Positions 51,731 through 62,629 of a DNA stretch of 64,000 nt are shown here, piece after piece. The stretch comes from Saitoella complicata NRRL Y-17804. Lineage: Eukaryota; Ascomycota; Saitoellomycetes; Saitoellales; Saitoellaceae. Under the pieces are notes generated by a model, which saw nothing but the letters and a program-made list of their open reading frames with translations, ran no database searches and was not told the origin of the DNA. The DNA is taken from positions 434,001 through 498,000 of the forward strand of contig NW_017566997.1 of NCBI RefSeq assembly GCF_001661265.1, given 5' to 3'. Every line of letters begins with the position of its first letter. The stretch's first letter is position 1. The position numbers and the translations under genes were made by a program.

Positions 51731-54349
51731 ATGGTTGCCGTTCTATCCCGGCTATCCCGAAACCTCTACCTAACCCTCGCCCTCTTCACCCTCCTCTGCA
51801 CCATCGCCAACGCCGCCGTCCTCGCAATCGATTACGGCCAAGAATGGACGAAAGCAGCGCTTGTGAAGCCTGGTGTGCCGATGGAGATCGTACTGACGCG
51901 GGATTCGAAGAGGAAGGAGATGAGTGTTGTGGGGTTCAAGGGGGATGAGAGGTTATATGGACAAGATGCGTTTAACTTGGCGGCGAGGAAGCCGGAGTCG
52001 GTATATCCGGGGTTAAAGAGCATTATGGGACAGTTCTCGGAGTCGGAGATCGTTGAGGAATACCTCGCGCTCCACCCCGCGAACGTTCTGATCCCCTCCG
52101 ACCGCTCCACCGTCACCTTCAAGCAAAAGAAGGACGACTACACACTCGAAGAGCTCCTAGCGATGCAATTTGCAAACATGAAATCCCAAGCCGAAGCAAT
52201 GGCCAACGGCGAACCAATCCGCGACACAATCATCACAACCCCACCATACCTAACCCAGTCCGAGCGACTCGCACTCATCGATGCCGCGGAAATCGCGGGA
52301 TTGAGGGTATTGGAACTAATGAGTGATGGTGTGGCGATTGGGGTTAATTATGCTACGGGACGGAACTTTGGGGAGGAAGTGCAGTGGCATGTTGTGTATG
52401 ATATGGGGGCTGGGAGTACGACTGCGAGTGTTGTCTCCTTCCGCTCAGCCAGCGTGAAGGATGTCGGACGATACAACAAGACGGTCACGCAGGTCAATGT
52501 TGAGGGAGTTGGTTATGACCGTTCCTTGGGCGGCAACGCATTCAATACCCGTCTCGTGGAGCACTTCACCGACGTCTGGGAACAAGGCCCCGGAAAGAAA
52601 GCCGGATCATCGATTCGGGGGAATGGACGCGCGATGGCGAAGTTAGCAAAGGAAGCGGTGAGGGTGAAACAAGTCCTCAGCGCAAACACCGAGGCACGCC
52701 TGTCCATCGAGTCCTTCCACGAAGACATCGACTTCCGCGCCCGCATCACCCGCGCAGAGTTCGAATCTCTCACCGCTGACCTCGCTGCTCGTGTCACCCT
52801 CCCCGTTCAAACCGCCCTCGATCAAGCCGGTCTCTCCATCTCCCAAATTGAATCCGTTATCTTGGCCGGAGGGAATAACCGTATCCCAGCTGTCCAGCGC
52901 GCGTTGGAGAATGAGGTAGGCGCGGAGAAAATTGCGAAGAATGTCAATGCGGACGAGGCGGCTGTCATGGGGGCTGTGTTCAGAGGGGCGGGGTTGAGTG
53001 GGTTGTTTAAGGTGAAGGAGATTCAGGTTGGGGATGTTGCGTTGCATCCGGTGAAGGTTGGGAAGGAGGAGTTGTTTGGGGTTGGAGCACCCGTTGGATC
53101 TGCGAAGAACGTTACCTTCAAAGAGAGTGGTGACTTCAAGGTCGACGTGATGTACGCTTCCCAGGCTTCCTTGCCAACTGGTATGCCATGCGAGATCTTT
53201 GCTGTCAACGTCGGCGGTTTGAAAGATGCCCTCGCCAAGGTCTCATGTTCTGATCCGGCTGTCAAGGTCACATTCGAGATTGATAACTCGGGGTTGGTCG
53301 GTGTGCAGCGGGCGTTTGTGGAGTGTGAGGTCGATAAAAAGAATTTGGCGGGGAAGTTGAAGGGGTTGTTTGGTGGTAAAGAAGACAGCACTTCTTCCGA
53401 TTCTTCCGCGTCCGCGTCGGCGTCTGCAACGCCTGATGCTGAGGTGGGGAAGAAGAGCGAGTTTGTGCCGTTGACGTTCGATGTTGAGTATACCGGTGTC
53501 AAGCCTTACGGTGCCGCCGAAAAAGCCGCTTCGCTTAAGAAGTTGCAGAGTCTTGATCAGCTCGACCGGAAGCGTCATGCCCGCGAGGAAGCACGAAATG
53601 GACTCGAGGCATACATCTACGGTACTCGTGACCAACTCGATTCCGAGGACTTCGACGCCGCGTCAAGCGACTCTGACAAGAAGGTGCTCCAGAGTGTTTT
53701 GGATGAGGTCACTGAGTCCCTCTACGAAGATGGGGATACGGCTACGAGGGAGGAGTTGTTGGAGAGAATGAGGAGGTTAGAGAAAGTTGCTAAACCGATC
53801 AGCGAGAGGGTGAAGGAACATCGGTCGAGGCCGGAGAAAGTCGCGGCGTTGGAGAAGGTTGTGGAAAACTTTAAGAGATTTGTGGAGGGTGTGAAGGAGC
53901 AGATCCAATCTGCGACTGCGAGTGCATCGATCACGAGGTTGAGTGAGGATCAGCTGCTGGAGGAGGAGGGGTCTTCAAGCCCTGCCGCCTCGGCTCCTGC
54001 TGAGGTCGTCCCGCCATTGTTCAGTGCCGAGGAGTTGGAGAGGATCTCCAACACGGTGACTGAAGTCGAGAAGTGGTTGACGAAGAACAAGGCCGCTCAG
54101 GCTGCCTTGAAGATCTGGGATACACCAGCGTTCTTGGTGCACCAGGTCGAGGAGAAGGCAAAACAGTTGCAGGATGAGTTGACGAAGATGCTGAACAGGA
54201 AGCCTCCGAAGGCGAAGAAGAACGGGAATGAGAAGAAGAACAGCGCGACGAGGACGGCGTCGGCGTCGGCGTCGGCGTCGAGTAGCTCTACTTCTGATAC
54301 GGCGAAAGCGAGTACGAGTGCTGCACTGGAGACTCATGATGAGCTCTGA
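51731..54349 (+). CDS. LHS1: ER Hsp70-like chaperone LHS1/GRP170
   Basis: This intronless gene encodes 872 residues. A signal peptide (hydrophobic LYLTLALFTLLCTIANA) is followed by the Hsp70 nucleotide-binding domain: VLAIDYGQEWTKAALVKPG, SVYPGLKSIMGQ, VYDMGAGSTTASVVSF and ILAGGNNRIPAVQRAL. An Ala/Ser-rich loop and long helical C-terminal region complete the Hsp110/GRP170 plan. It ends in HDEL, the ER-retrieval signal. LHS1 is the nucleotide-exchange partner of Kar2/BiP and aids protein entry and folding. The ATG at 51731 gives the signal peptide at the N-terminus, whereas the upstream in-frame ATG at 51611 would bury it. Poly Ala/Ser runs near the C-terminus come from GCGTCG repeats. Confidence 0.93.
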   Translation: MVAVLSRLSRNLYLTLALFTLLCTIANAAVLAIDYGQEWTKAALVKPGVPMEIVLTRDSKRKEMSVVGFKGDERLYGQDAFNLAARKPESVYPGLKSIMGQFSESEIVEEYLALHPANVLIPSDRSTVTFKQKKDDYTLEELLAMQFANMKSQAEAMANGEPIRDTIITTPPYLTQSERLALIDAAEIAGLRVLELMSDGVAIGVNYATGRNFGEEVQWHVVYDMGAGSTTASVVSFRSASVKDVGRYNKTVTQVNVEGVGYDRSLGGNAFNTRLVEHFTDVWEQGPGKKAGSSIRGNGRAMAKLAKEAVRVKQVLSANTEARLSIESFHEDIDFRARITRAEFESLTADLAARVTLPVQTALDQAGLSISQIESVILAGGNNRIPAVQRALENEVGAEKIAKNVNADEAAVMGAVFRGAGLSGLFKVKEIQVGDVALHPVKVGKEELFGVGAPVGSAKNVTFKESGDFKVDVMYASQASLPTGMPCEIFAVNVGGLKDALAKVSCSDPAVKVTFEIDNSGLVGVQRAFVECEVDKKNLAGKLKGLFGGKEDSTSSDSSASASASATPDAEVGKKSEFVPLTFDVEYTGVKPYGAAEKAASLKKLQSLDQLDRKRHAREEARNGLEAYIYGTRDQLDSEDFDAASSDSDKKVLQSVLDEVTESLYEDGDTATREELLERMRRLEKVAKPISERVKEHRSRPEKVAALEKVVENFKRFVEGVKEQIQSATASASITRLSEDQLLEEEGSSSPAASAPAEVVPPLFSAEELERISNTVTEVEKWLTKNKAAQAALKIWDTPAFLVHQVEEKAKQLQDELTKMLNRKPPKAKKNGNEKKNSATRTASASASASSSSTSDTAKASTSAALETHDEL

Positions 54350-54743
54350 ACAAAAGATTTATGGATTGTTTTAGCCTAGCACATTGAAGCCTGATTTGAA
54401 GTAGAATTATCTAGATAGCATCAAAGCATTGGATCACGAAACTATTTTCGTATGGTTGTGCTTCAGACATCAAAGACTGGCCGCGTCTGTCAAGGTTTGC
54501 AGCGATCTGTGTGGGATCCGGATCCGGCCGCCAGCGTGCGAATTCGGCCTTCACCAAGCGTGGGGCATGGTTCAAGGAGGACCGGGGTTTTCATTGCTAT
54601 GTGGTCCGCTAGGTCTATGCTTAGCAAAGTACGAATTTAGAGCGGGCAACAACTGTTCTCACACCCAACCTTTTCATGGGGCAGAACCCAATCCCGGCCT
54701 CCCCATCCCAGCAGCTCCCTGCACCGACACACACGCACACATA
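54350..54743. other. Intergenic between convergent genes
   Basis: 3' flanks of LHS1 and the DENND11-like gene. No gene seen. Confidence 0.55.
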
Positions 54744-56369
54744 TTAAACCCAAACAAAAAAATCCCAGCATTTTCTCTCAAATGATATCCGTTTCCCAAA
54801 ATATATCTCCGCCAACCTCGACAAGAATTCTCGATCCTCTTTACATCCCGGTACCAGCCCGAATCGATTTCGCATATCGTCGTATGTGATCGTGACTGCG
54901 CCCGTCATGTCCTCTTCCCCTGCTTCTAGAATGAGTGCGAGGTTGCTGAATACGCGTTTTGTTACCCGCTCGAAGTAGCCTTTTAGACCGTGTTCTTCGG
55001 TTCCTTGGGTACCGGGTTGTACACTCCTCGTCGTATCCCCCGACGTCTCCGAAAAGAAACTCGGCGAAGGCGAGATGGTAGACGTTAGCGGTACCATATC
55101 ATCGAATGCATCCCATCGTTTTCCTGAACCGGCACTGTCGGGTTGTTCCAGCTTCCCCCACTTGCCAGACGACGTAGTATAGAGGATCACCTGCCACCAG
55201 TTTAAGACCCAAGACCACCATGCGGCGAAGATGGACGTTTCTCGACGGTCGAAGAGGGGGTCGAAACGCATGTGTCGGAGCATGAGTTGGTATACGCGCA
55301 CGTCTCGGAGGGAGGGCTTGAGTGTTTGCCCGTTGGAAAGGTCAAGTGCTTTCACGATTTCGGCATCGTGTTTTGGTACGTTTACGTGGATGTCGTACAG
55401 CTGAGGTTTTGATGATATGATCCGGTCAGTCGTACACGCCAACCAACCCCGTTCACGGTCTTCACTCCCCAGCCGCGAGGGATGCGCCTCGAGTCGGGGG
55501 ATGTCGCTCACGCCGACGCAGAAGAGTAGTTTAGATTGGTCGACGGCGATATCGAGTTGTGAACCAACTTTGCGAGGTATTGATGCGAGGTGCTGGATGT
55601 TGTAGACCATATCGCACATGCGTCGGACGGGTGGGTCGCCGGATAGGAGGATTCGTCGTTGAGTCAGAGCAGCGCGGTAGAGACGGAATAGAAGCGGCCC
55701 AAAGGTTAACTGCAGGTCACGCAGTGCTTCTGATGGGTAATTGTCCGGTGTTGGCCTGGATGCCTGCTCTAAGATTGAGGTATCCTTTCGTTTCGCGTGC
55801 TCGGTGTAGTACGTCTCCAGCTCAGTCGATGCTGCTGAAGGGTCGGAGAGATGCTTTCTGTGATAAGCGTCAGCGTGAATCCTGTGGAAGAAAGTGTCGG
55901 AAATCATCACCTGGCTAAGTGCTTCAGAGCTCTCGAATGCTCATGCAGCGTCCCAATCGCTTCCTGACTTTCTCTGACCAGTAACCCAACAGATGCGGAT
56001 CTGGAACCCCGCTCCTCCGCAGAATCTGTCGCAATGCTGGCGAAAGCGGAGATACCGACATAACCGTCTTGATGAGTGAAGTGACTGTTCGAAGTCAGCG
56101 ATGGTTGTTGTCGTGATGTCCAAGGTGACTTACATCAGATCATCATCAACAGCGTGCAAACCGCTTGGCAAGGCAGAGAACTCAACCCCACTCAAATCAA
56201 GATCGGAGTTATGCTTCTGCCAGACTATCGAGTAACCTTGCCTAACATCGAACGTAGCTACGAAGAGGGCAGCGATGGGCAGCATCGAGGAATACTTGTC
56301 GTGTTTGTCGGTTGACGTAAAGCTGCGGTGTACGGTATCGGGACTGGCGCCAGCTGGCGTGCAGCGCAC
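54744..56369 (-). CDS. DENND11/LCHN-like protein (DUF4484)
   Basis: Three exons (introns 56085-56133 and 55858-55910) give 507 residues. Its first domain matches the LCHN/DENND11 start: LPIAALFVATFDVRQGYSIV, SGVEFSALPSGLHAVDDDLI, then HFTHQDGYVGISAFASI across the first splice and SVGLLVRESQEAIG. Later come LTFGPLLFRLYRAALTQRRI, WLACTTDRIIS and YDIHVNVP, as in the fungal DUF4484 branch. DENN proteins usually act as Rab GEFs; for this branch the target is unknown. The start at 56369 is tentative, since the conserved part begins near residue 20, and a 5' intron cannot be excluded. Confidence 0.8.
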
Positions 56370-56489
56370 TAAACTCTAATTCAGACGGACAAGTTTTCAC
56401 AGTCCAGTCCAGGACGGCCGCGGAGGTCAAGAAGCAGTAGGTAAAACGAAAAATCTTATGATAAACGAGTGTATGATATGCTAAATAAT

Positions 56490-59400
56490 CTATGTCAAAA
56501 ACTTCTGCAAGCTCTCTCCAAGGTAGCTCTCAATCTTCACAATCAAAGCCTGAGTAGCACGCTCCACATTCTCATCCTCGTCCTCCATAGCCTCAGCAAT
56601 GAACGGCACAGTCTGGGGCAACATCGTCAACCACTCCTCACCGACACGGCCGTACAACGCGGTCTCGGCCTTGACGGCGGTGAGACGGACATTGGCGTTG
56701 TCAGAGCGCATGTGCTGGAGAACCTGGGTGTTGATGCTCTTGAAGTGGTCGTCAGACGGGGAAGCAGCGGCCAGCTCGACAATGGCAGGGATCAACCTGC
56801 TCTTGGGGCTGACAGCATCAGCGAAGGTTGCCTGAGCGATCAACGCAGGGGCGACCTTATCGAAGTAAGCAGCATTCTGCCAGTATCCCTCCTCCGCATG
56901 AGCGAAGCACTTCTCAAGAGCACCGACAGCAGCGTGCCAGAGGTCAGGAGTAGTGGCCTTGCCTTCGGTGAACTGGCCGAGCAACTCGACGGTGTGGTCA
57001 ACAACAGGGCCAATGTATCCACTGACGACAGACTTGAAGGTGTCCATGAAAGTAGCCAAGAACCTGTAGTAGAAGATCTGACGAGCAAGGGCACCCTGAG
57101 TGTCGTTCTTCTCCTGCAACTCACCAAAGACCCAGTCGACGAGACGCAAGTACAAAGGCCTGAAGGTAGTGTCGTTCAGCTTCATGACCATCTGAATGAA
57201 AACATCGATAGCGCGGCTCTCCAAAACCTGAAGAACCTTACCCTGGAAAAGCTCATCCTTCCTCATATCGAAAGCGGAAAGGAAGAACTTCATCAAAATA
57301 GCAGCCTGGGTACCAATGATGGCACGAGAAGCAACACGCATGACCTCCTCAAGAACATCGAACAAGTCCAAAACAGCGACCTTGCCCAACTTGAAGACAG
57401 TAGTCCAGGTGTCGAAAAGGGCAGCAAGGACAGTCTTGGCAGCAACGCGCTCAGCGATAGCGAAGAGCAACGCACGACGAACCTCAACGATCTCATCACC
57501 CTTGTCGGTCTGAGCAGCAGAGGTGAAGCAGACAATGAAAGTCTTCTTCATGTAAGGACCAAGGAAGGAAGGAATGACCTTGACGAGACCCTCAAGCAAG
57601 GAGTAAGAAGCGAGCTCGACCAAGTCCAGAGACTCGTCCTTGACGGCCTCGTCCAACATGTTCAAGACAGGCGGAACAATCTTGGGCAGAGAAGGCACCA
57701 AGCGAGGACCGAGGGTAGCGCTCATGATCGAAAGACAGACCAAAGCAGACACGCGGACATCAACGTTCTCGTGCAGCAAACCACCGTCACCGATGATAGG
57801 CTCGACAACCTTCGCGAAAGCACCAGCCTCACGCTTACCGTACTTGCCAGCCATAGACCCAATACAGTCGAACACGATCTGGATAGTCTCGCCATCGCTC
57901 TGGGGAGTAACGCTCTCCACCAACAACGGCAAAAGCGCAACAGTAGCCTGCTGAGCCTCGGGGTCCATAGGGGACTCCTTCTCGACGCGGGAACGAACAA
58001 TAGCGATCGACTTGCGGCGAAGAGAAATATCGGAGTGAACGACGAGTTTCTCCATGGTGGCGGTGAAAGCGGGCATGGGCAAGAGCAAAAGAGTCTTGTC
58101 CAAAGCTTTGTACAAGGCGTCGGTGACGACGGCAACCTTGGCAGTACCGAGCATGGCAAGCAACTTCTCGACAACGGAAGCGAGACGGTCTTGGAAGGGA
58201 GCCTCGACACCGGCGGCACGGGCGTAGCTGGCGAGATCAACCCTGAACTGCTTAGATCCAAGGATCAAGGAGGCGAGGTTCAAAACATCCTCCTTGAGAC
58301 GAGCAAACCTCTCATCGGTGTAGGTAGTGAAGTTAAACAAGTACTCTCCCTTCTTGTCGACATTCGCCGCACGCAGAGGAAGATCCCTAGCCAGATCAAT
58401 AAGCTTCTCAACAGCAATAAGCTCAGTCTCAACACCGAACGAACGGCCAAGGGACAAGCAGAAGTCATCAAGGTACTCCAGCTCAGAATCCTTGTTCTTG
58501 CCCTTCACATCCATCCTCTTCTCCGCCAACAAAGCCAAGATACCGTGCAAGAACTCCTCCGCACCAAGAGTCTGGACCAAAACGAGGAACAACTTCAAGC
58601 GGCGGTGGACGGGGATGTGGCTAAACGCGTTGACGAAGCTGGAGAGAACACCAGCGGCGTCGACAACGACGTTGGATCCGTTCTTGCGGTACATGTTGAC
58701 CAAGGGAGGAACGACACGCTCAATCGTCTGCTGGATGACATGAGCAGAGTAGCTGTCATCCTGACGAAGAACGTTAGCACCCATGAAGGTGAAGATGGGC
58801 ATAACGCTGTGCAACACAGTCTCAGGCGCAACATCACTCAACGCAGAAACAAGCAAAAGCGCACGGTTATGGACCTGCGGGTTAACAGAGTTGCGGATAC
58901 AGTTGACAAGCGTGTCAATCCGCACAACCTTCGCATCCAACGCACCAGTGTAGTTCTCGACCATGGGAGTCATGGTTGACAACACCAACTGCTGAGGGTA
59001 AGAGATGGCCATCTTGAGGTCAATCTCGACAGTCAACAAGTCACCCAAGATACCGAAGAACTGGCCAAGGAGCTCGGGGTACTTTTCCGCGCCCTTACGT
59101 TCGACGAGTTCAAGGAGAGCGGTGAGTTGCTGGATGGCGTGCTGCAAAGAAGAGGCAGTAGCCTCCGCAGCGGCTTTTCCGCCCTTCTGTCTCTTCGCGG
59201 GAGTGGCATCCTGCGCCGGGGCCTTCAACTGCACCTCAGCAATGAGCTGCGACAGAACGGCGGCATCGATAGAAACCTCGTCCAAAGCGGCAGTAGCAGT
59301 AGCAACGACATCCTTCGCCCCATCCGCAGCAACCTGCAACAAAGTCTTGACCAACTCAAGCTTACTCTCATCCTTGATCGTCTCCCAAATCGCCTTGGCG

Positions 59401-61715
59401 CGCTCAATAGCAACAACAGCCAAACCACCCTTCGCCTTCGAAATAACGGCGCGAAGGACGGATGTCGAAGCCTCCTTTCCATCCTCAACGATCTTGACCA
59501 ACTCCTGCTCCATCTCGACGACGGGGACAGAGGCGGCGTTACAAGCGGACCTCAACTCGTCGTGCTTGGTAGCGTACTTCTCGAGAACAGTCAGGAGGTT
59601 CTTACCCTTCAAGCTCGCAGCACCATCGACACCGTTCAACACGCTCAAAACCCGGAACTTTGTCACCATCAACGGGCAAGCGATAACATGCGAAGCCAAA
59701 GCAGCATAAACCGAAGTCTTCCACGTATTCTCCTTACCCTTCTTTCCAGCACCAGACAACCCACCTCCAACGGCCTTGACAACAAACTTCTCATCCTGAA
59801 CGCATTCCTCCATCTTCAGGCCCACGACCTCGACAAGGAGTTTAGTTGTTTCGGCCCACTTTAATAACTCGACCTCTGCGTCGCCCTGAGGGGAAGTGTA
59901 GATAACGTCCTGAGCCCACACCACACTCTTCTTTCCCTCTTGCTTCTCGTATACCTTCTGGAGAGCCTTCAATGCGTCCGCGGCTGCCTGACGAACAGCA
60001 GCGGACATATCAGCGAGAGCACCGATGAGGTGCGGGACGAGGAGCTGGTAGTCGACCTTTTCCTGAGTGAAGGCGAGTGCGTTAATAGCAGCCACACGCG
60101 AGATCTCACGAGCGGAGCGAGTCCATGCGTATACGAGGAAGGTGATAATCGCGACATCACCCTTCAAGGACCCCAGAATCGGGGCAACGTCCTTCTCGTT
60201 CGCGAGTGCATCGTCCCAGAGCCGCAACAATGCCTTACCAGACGCGGGTTCCTCCGCAGCCAAGAAAGACTTCTCGTCCTCGAGCTTGATGGACGCGAGC
60301 TTATCCTCGAGGGAGGGCTCGGCGGACTCAACAGGGGGGGCGGCCTCGATCATGGGGACGTCGTTGGCGACTTCGGCGGTGAGGGTCATGGTGAGCTTCA
60401 TCTCCAACTGTTTGACCTTGTTCGGGCCCAAGCCGTTGGTGAACTCGGTCCATGCCTCGGCAAGAGAAGTGGTGGAGCGGATATCCTCGAGAACGGCACT
60501 GACTTTCTGCACGACCTCCGTATCAACTTTCTTGCCACCAGCGGCGTGCGCAGCGGTCTTCAAAATCGTAGCGACCTGGTTACTGGACAACTTCCCAGTC
60601 TTGACGAAGGCCAAGACCTTGTCTAACGCGGCGGGGTTCTCGTGGACATTCTCAATGATGTCCAAGCAGTACGCAGTCCACAACTTATCGACACGGTACT
60701 TATCACCCATCTCGAGCAAAGTGCCCTCTCCTCCCTCCAAGTTCTCCATTGCCTTGAGCGTGGTACGCGGCAACGATGGCGTCCCCTCCCTCATCTGCGC
60801 CAACTGCGCCAAACAAATCAACCCACAACGACGAGCCGAAGCCTGCGATCCCCAAGAGATGGCAACAGCGTCCATGAGTGCCTTAATGACCACGTCGTCG
60901 AGTGTCGCACGCGACGCAAGTGCCGTAATAATCATATAATTCGCAATCTGAAACTCGGGTGCATGTTTGAACTTCATCCCATCCGCAACCCCCGGCAAAA
61001 CCCTCTCCACGATCTTTTCCTCATCGACACCCGTGGTCCTCATGAACGTAATGGCCTCGACCGCGTACGCGGCCCAGAAGGACGCAAGGGCGTGGTATGT
61101 CCTCTTTTTCTGGACGGCGGAGATGAGGAAGTCGGAGAGCAGGGTGTAGTGGGGCGCGGTGGGGTGTGCGAGTTGTTTTACGATTGAGGCTTTGGTTGGG
61201 GATTGGCGAGCTTTTCGCCATTGGGAGAGGAAGGACCACTCTTCTGGTAGTGTGAGGATAGAGAGGAGGCGGGCGAAGAGGGGGTGGGTGTGGTAGGGGA
61301 GGAACGCCATGATGAGAGCTGCGGCATTCTTCTCGTGGGCCTTGAATCGACGGATGAGCCACTCCAATGCTTTTGATGCTGAACGCAGGAGGAAGTGTGG
61401 TGCGAGAAGCTGGACGAAAGACACAATCGCCACATCCAAATCCTCATTCTCCTTCGCGTTCATGTTATCACGATTCACGCCCTTCGAACTCTCCGAAAAC
61501 AACCCCTTCTCAAAAACATCGAAGCGGTGATCCAAGGAACGGAGCTCGACGTATCCATTAACCGCAATCGCAAATACCGTCTCATAATCCTGATCCGCGG
61601 CCTCGGCTTGGTCGAAGAGAAGTGATTTGATGTTCCGGACATGCTTTTTTCTGTCGAGGGTGTTGACGCTCTGCTGGCTGATCGCAGCGAGCTGGGACGC
61701 GAGCGTTGAGGCCAT
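56490..61715 (-). CDS. UTP10: U3 snoRNP / SSU processome protein UTP10 (HEATR1)
   Basis: This single uninterrupted frame encodes 1741 residues, the usual length of the family. UTP10 is a HEAT-repeat scaffold of the t-UTP module, needed for pre-18S rRNA processing and rDNA transcription. The N-terminus MASTLASQLAAISQQSVNTL is typical. Further landmarks are LEWLIRRFKAHEKNAAALIM, VDTLVNCIRNSVNPQVHNRA-like HEAT units in the middle, FTFMGANVLRQDDSYSAHVI and, near the end, FYRFLATFMDTFKSVVSGYI. The whole chain is alpha-helical. It diverges from SEC72 across about 150 bp. Large antisense open frames here are shadows of its codon bias. Confidence 0.95.
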   Translation of the reverse strand: MASTLASQLAAISQQSVNTLDRKKHVRNIKSLLFDQAEAADQDYETVFAIAVNGYVELRSLDHRFDVFEKGLFSESSKGVNRDNMNAKENEDLDVAIVSFVQLLAPHFLLRSASKALEWLIRRFKAHEKNAAALIMAFLPYHTHPLFARLLSILTLPEEWSFLSQWRKARQSPTKASIVKQLAHPTAPHYTLLSDFLISAVQKKRTYHALASFWAAYAVEAITFMRTTGVDEEKIVERVLPGVADGMKFKHAPEFQIANYMIITALASRATLDDVVIKALMDAVAISWGSQASARRCGLICLAQLAQMREGTPSLPRTTLKAMENLEGGEGTLLEMGDKYRVDKLWTAYCLDIIENVHENPAALDKVLAFVKTGKLSSNQVATILKTAAHAAGGKKVDTEVVQKVSAVLEDIRSTTSLAEAWTEFTNGLGPNKVKQLEMKLTMTLTAEVANDVPMIEAAPPVESAEPSLEDKLASIKLEDEKSFLAAEEPASGKALLRLWDDALANEKDVAPILGSLKGDVAIITFLVYAWTRSAREISRVAAINALAFTQEKVDYQLLVPHLIGALADMSAAVRQAAADALKALQKVYEKQEGKKSVVWAQDVIYTSPQGDAEVELLKWAETTKLLVEVVGLKMEECVQDEKFVVKAVGGGLSGAGKKGKENTWKTSVYAALASHVIACPLMVTKFRVLSVLNGVDGAASLKGKNLLTVLEKYATKHDELRSACNAASVPVVEMEQELVKIVEDGKEASTSVLRAVISKAKGGLAVVAIERAKAIWETIKDESKLELVKTLLQVAADGAKDVVATATAALDEVSIDAAVLSQLIAEVQLKAPAQDATPAKRQKGGKAAAEATASSLQHAIQQLTALLELVERKGAEKYPELLGQFFGILGDLLTVEIDLKMAISYPQQLVLSTMTPMVENYTGALDAKVVRIDTLVNCIRNSVNPQVHNRALLLVSALSDVAPETVLHSVMPIFTFMGANVLRQDDSYSAHVIQQTIERVVPPLVNMYRKNGSNVVVDAAGVLSSFVNAFSHIPVHRRLKLFLVLVQTLGAEEFLHGILALLAEKRMDVKGKNKDSELEYLDDFCLSLGRSFGVETELIAVEKLIDLARDLPLRAANVDKKGEYLFNFTTYTDERFARLKEDVLNLASLILGSKQFRVDLASYARAAGVEAPFQDRLASVVEKLLAMLGTAKVAVVTDALYKALDKTLLLLPMPAFTATMEKLVVHSDISLRRKSIAIVRSRVEKESPMDPEAQQATVALLPLLVESVTPQSDGETIQIVFDCIGSMAGKYGKREAGAFAKVVEPIIGDGGLLHENVDVRVSALVCLSIMSATLGPRLVPSLPKIVPPVLNMLDEAVKDESLDLVELASYSLLEGLVKVIPSFLGPYMKKTFIVCFTSAAQTDKGDEIVEVRRALLFAIAERVAAKTVLAALFDTWTTVFKLGKVAVLDLFDVLEEVMRVASRAIIGTQAAILMKFFLSAFDMRKDELFQGKVLQVLESRAIDVFIQMVMKLNDTTFRPLYLRLVDWVFGELQEKNDTQGALARQIFYYRFLATFMDTFKSVVSGYIGPVVDHTVELLGQFTEGKATTPDLWHAAVGALEKCFAHAEEGYWQNAAYFDKVAPALIAQATFADAVSPKSRLIPAIVELAAASPSDDHFKSINTQVLQHMRSDNANVRLTAVKAETALYGRVGEEWLTMLPQTVPFIAEAMEDEDENVERATQALIVKIESYLGESLQKFLT

Positions 61716-61866
61716 GAGTGTTGTTTGACCTTCATAGGATGCAGCTGGTCGAGGATAAGGTTACCACTTTTTTGGTGGGCGCGGGTGGCGGAGCAGGGGC
61801 CGAATCGATACCGGTACGGGGGGGGTAACCACCAAGAACCATACACCCAGCATACACCCCGTCAAG

Positions 61867-62562
61867 ATGTCAATGGCAGATACATTCAACGGTCCGTCCA
61901 TCAACAACTGCTGGTTTCAATGCTGACGACGCTCGTCCACAGAGATTCCCCTGGAGATCAATGAGGAGAAGAAACTCGTCACCTCCTCCGACCCCTCGAT
62001 AGACCTCACCAACGTTCGTCCCACCCCTTCCCACCCCCCTCTTCCATACATGGTATCTAACCCTGTCACCTAGCTAAACTCCCTCTACCGCCACATGTCC
62101 GCCCTCACAATCCCCGTCCCACCCCCACCAAACCAAATCCACCCCGCCCGGTCAACCCACATCCAACGCCTCAAAGACTCCGGCAACGCCGCCTTCAAAG
62201 CTTCCCCACCCGACTACGCCTCCGCCCACAAATTCTACACCATAGCAATCTCGATGGCATTGGACCGCGCACCCTGGGAACACCACAACATCGCGAGAGA
62301 AGAGATGGCGATCATGTACGCTAACCGCGCCGCTGCCAATTTGGGAGCAGAGAGGTGGCCGGAGGCATTGGCGGATTCGTGTGCGGTGATTGAGTTGAAG
62401 AAGCTGTGGACAAAGGGACATTTTAGGAAGGGGAAGGCGTTGGAGGAGATGGGGAGGTGGAAGGAGGCTAGGGAGGCGTATGCGTTTGGGTTGCAGTTTG
62501 AGCCTGAGTCGGAGGAGTTGAAGAATGCACTGAAAGAACTGGAAAAGAAGGAAAAGAAGTGA
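61867..62562 (+). CDS. SEC72: Sec62/63 complex TPR subunit SEC72
   Basis: Three exons (introns 61892-61942 and 62014-62073) give 194 residues, matching the size of yeast Sec72. A short N-terminal domain (TFNEIPLEINEEKKLVTSSD, then DLTNLNSLYRHMSALTIPVP) precedes a TPR domain: LKDSGNAAFKASPPDYASAH, MYANRAAANLGAERWPEALA and GHFRKGKALEEMGRWKEARE. The protein sits on the cytosolic face of the ER as part of the post-translational translocation complex, where its TPR docks chaperones. The first donor is GTCCGT and the second GTTCGT, both atypical but phase-correct. Confidence 0.85.
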
Positions 62563-62629
62563 AGTGATACGTGTGGAACGATATGATATGATATGATATT
62601 TTGGAATAAGTAGGGGCGAACACGATTGA

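Noticed and set aside
56469-58979. 836-codon open frame antisense to UTP10
   Set aside because: It lies wholly inside the UTP10 gene on the other strand. UTP10 rarely uses codons whose complements are stops in this frame, which opens it. The product is a Leu/Gln/Asp/Arg-rich sequence without domain features.
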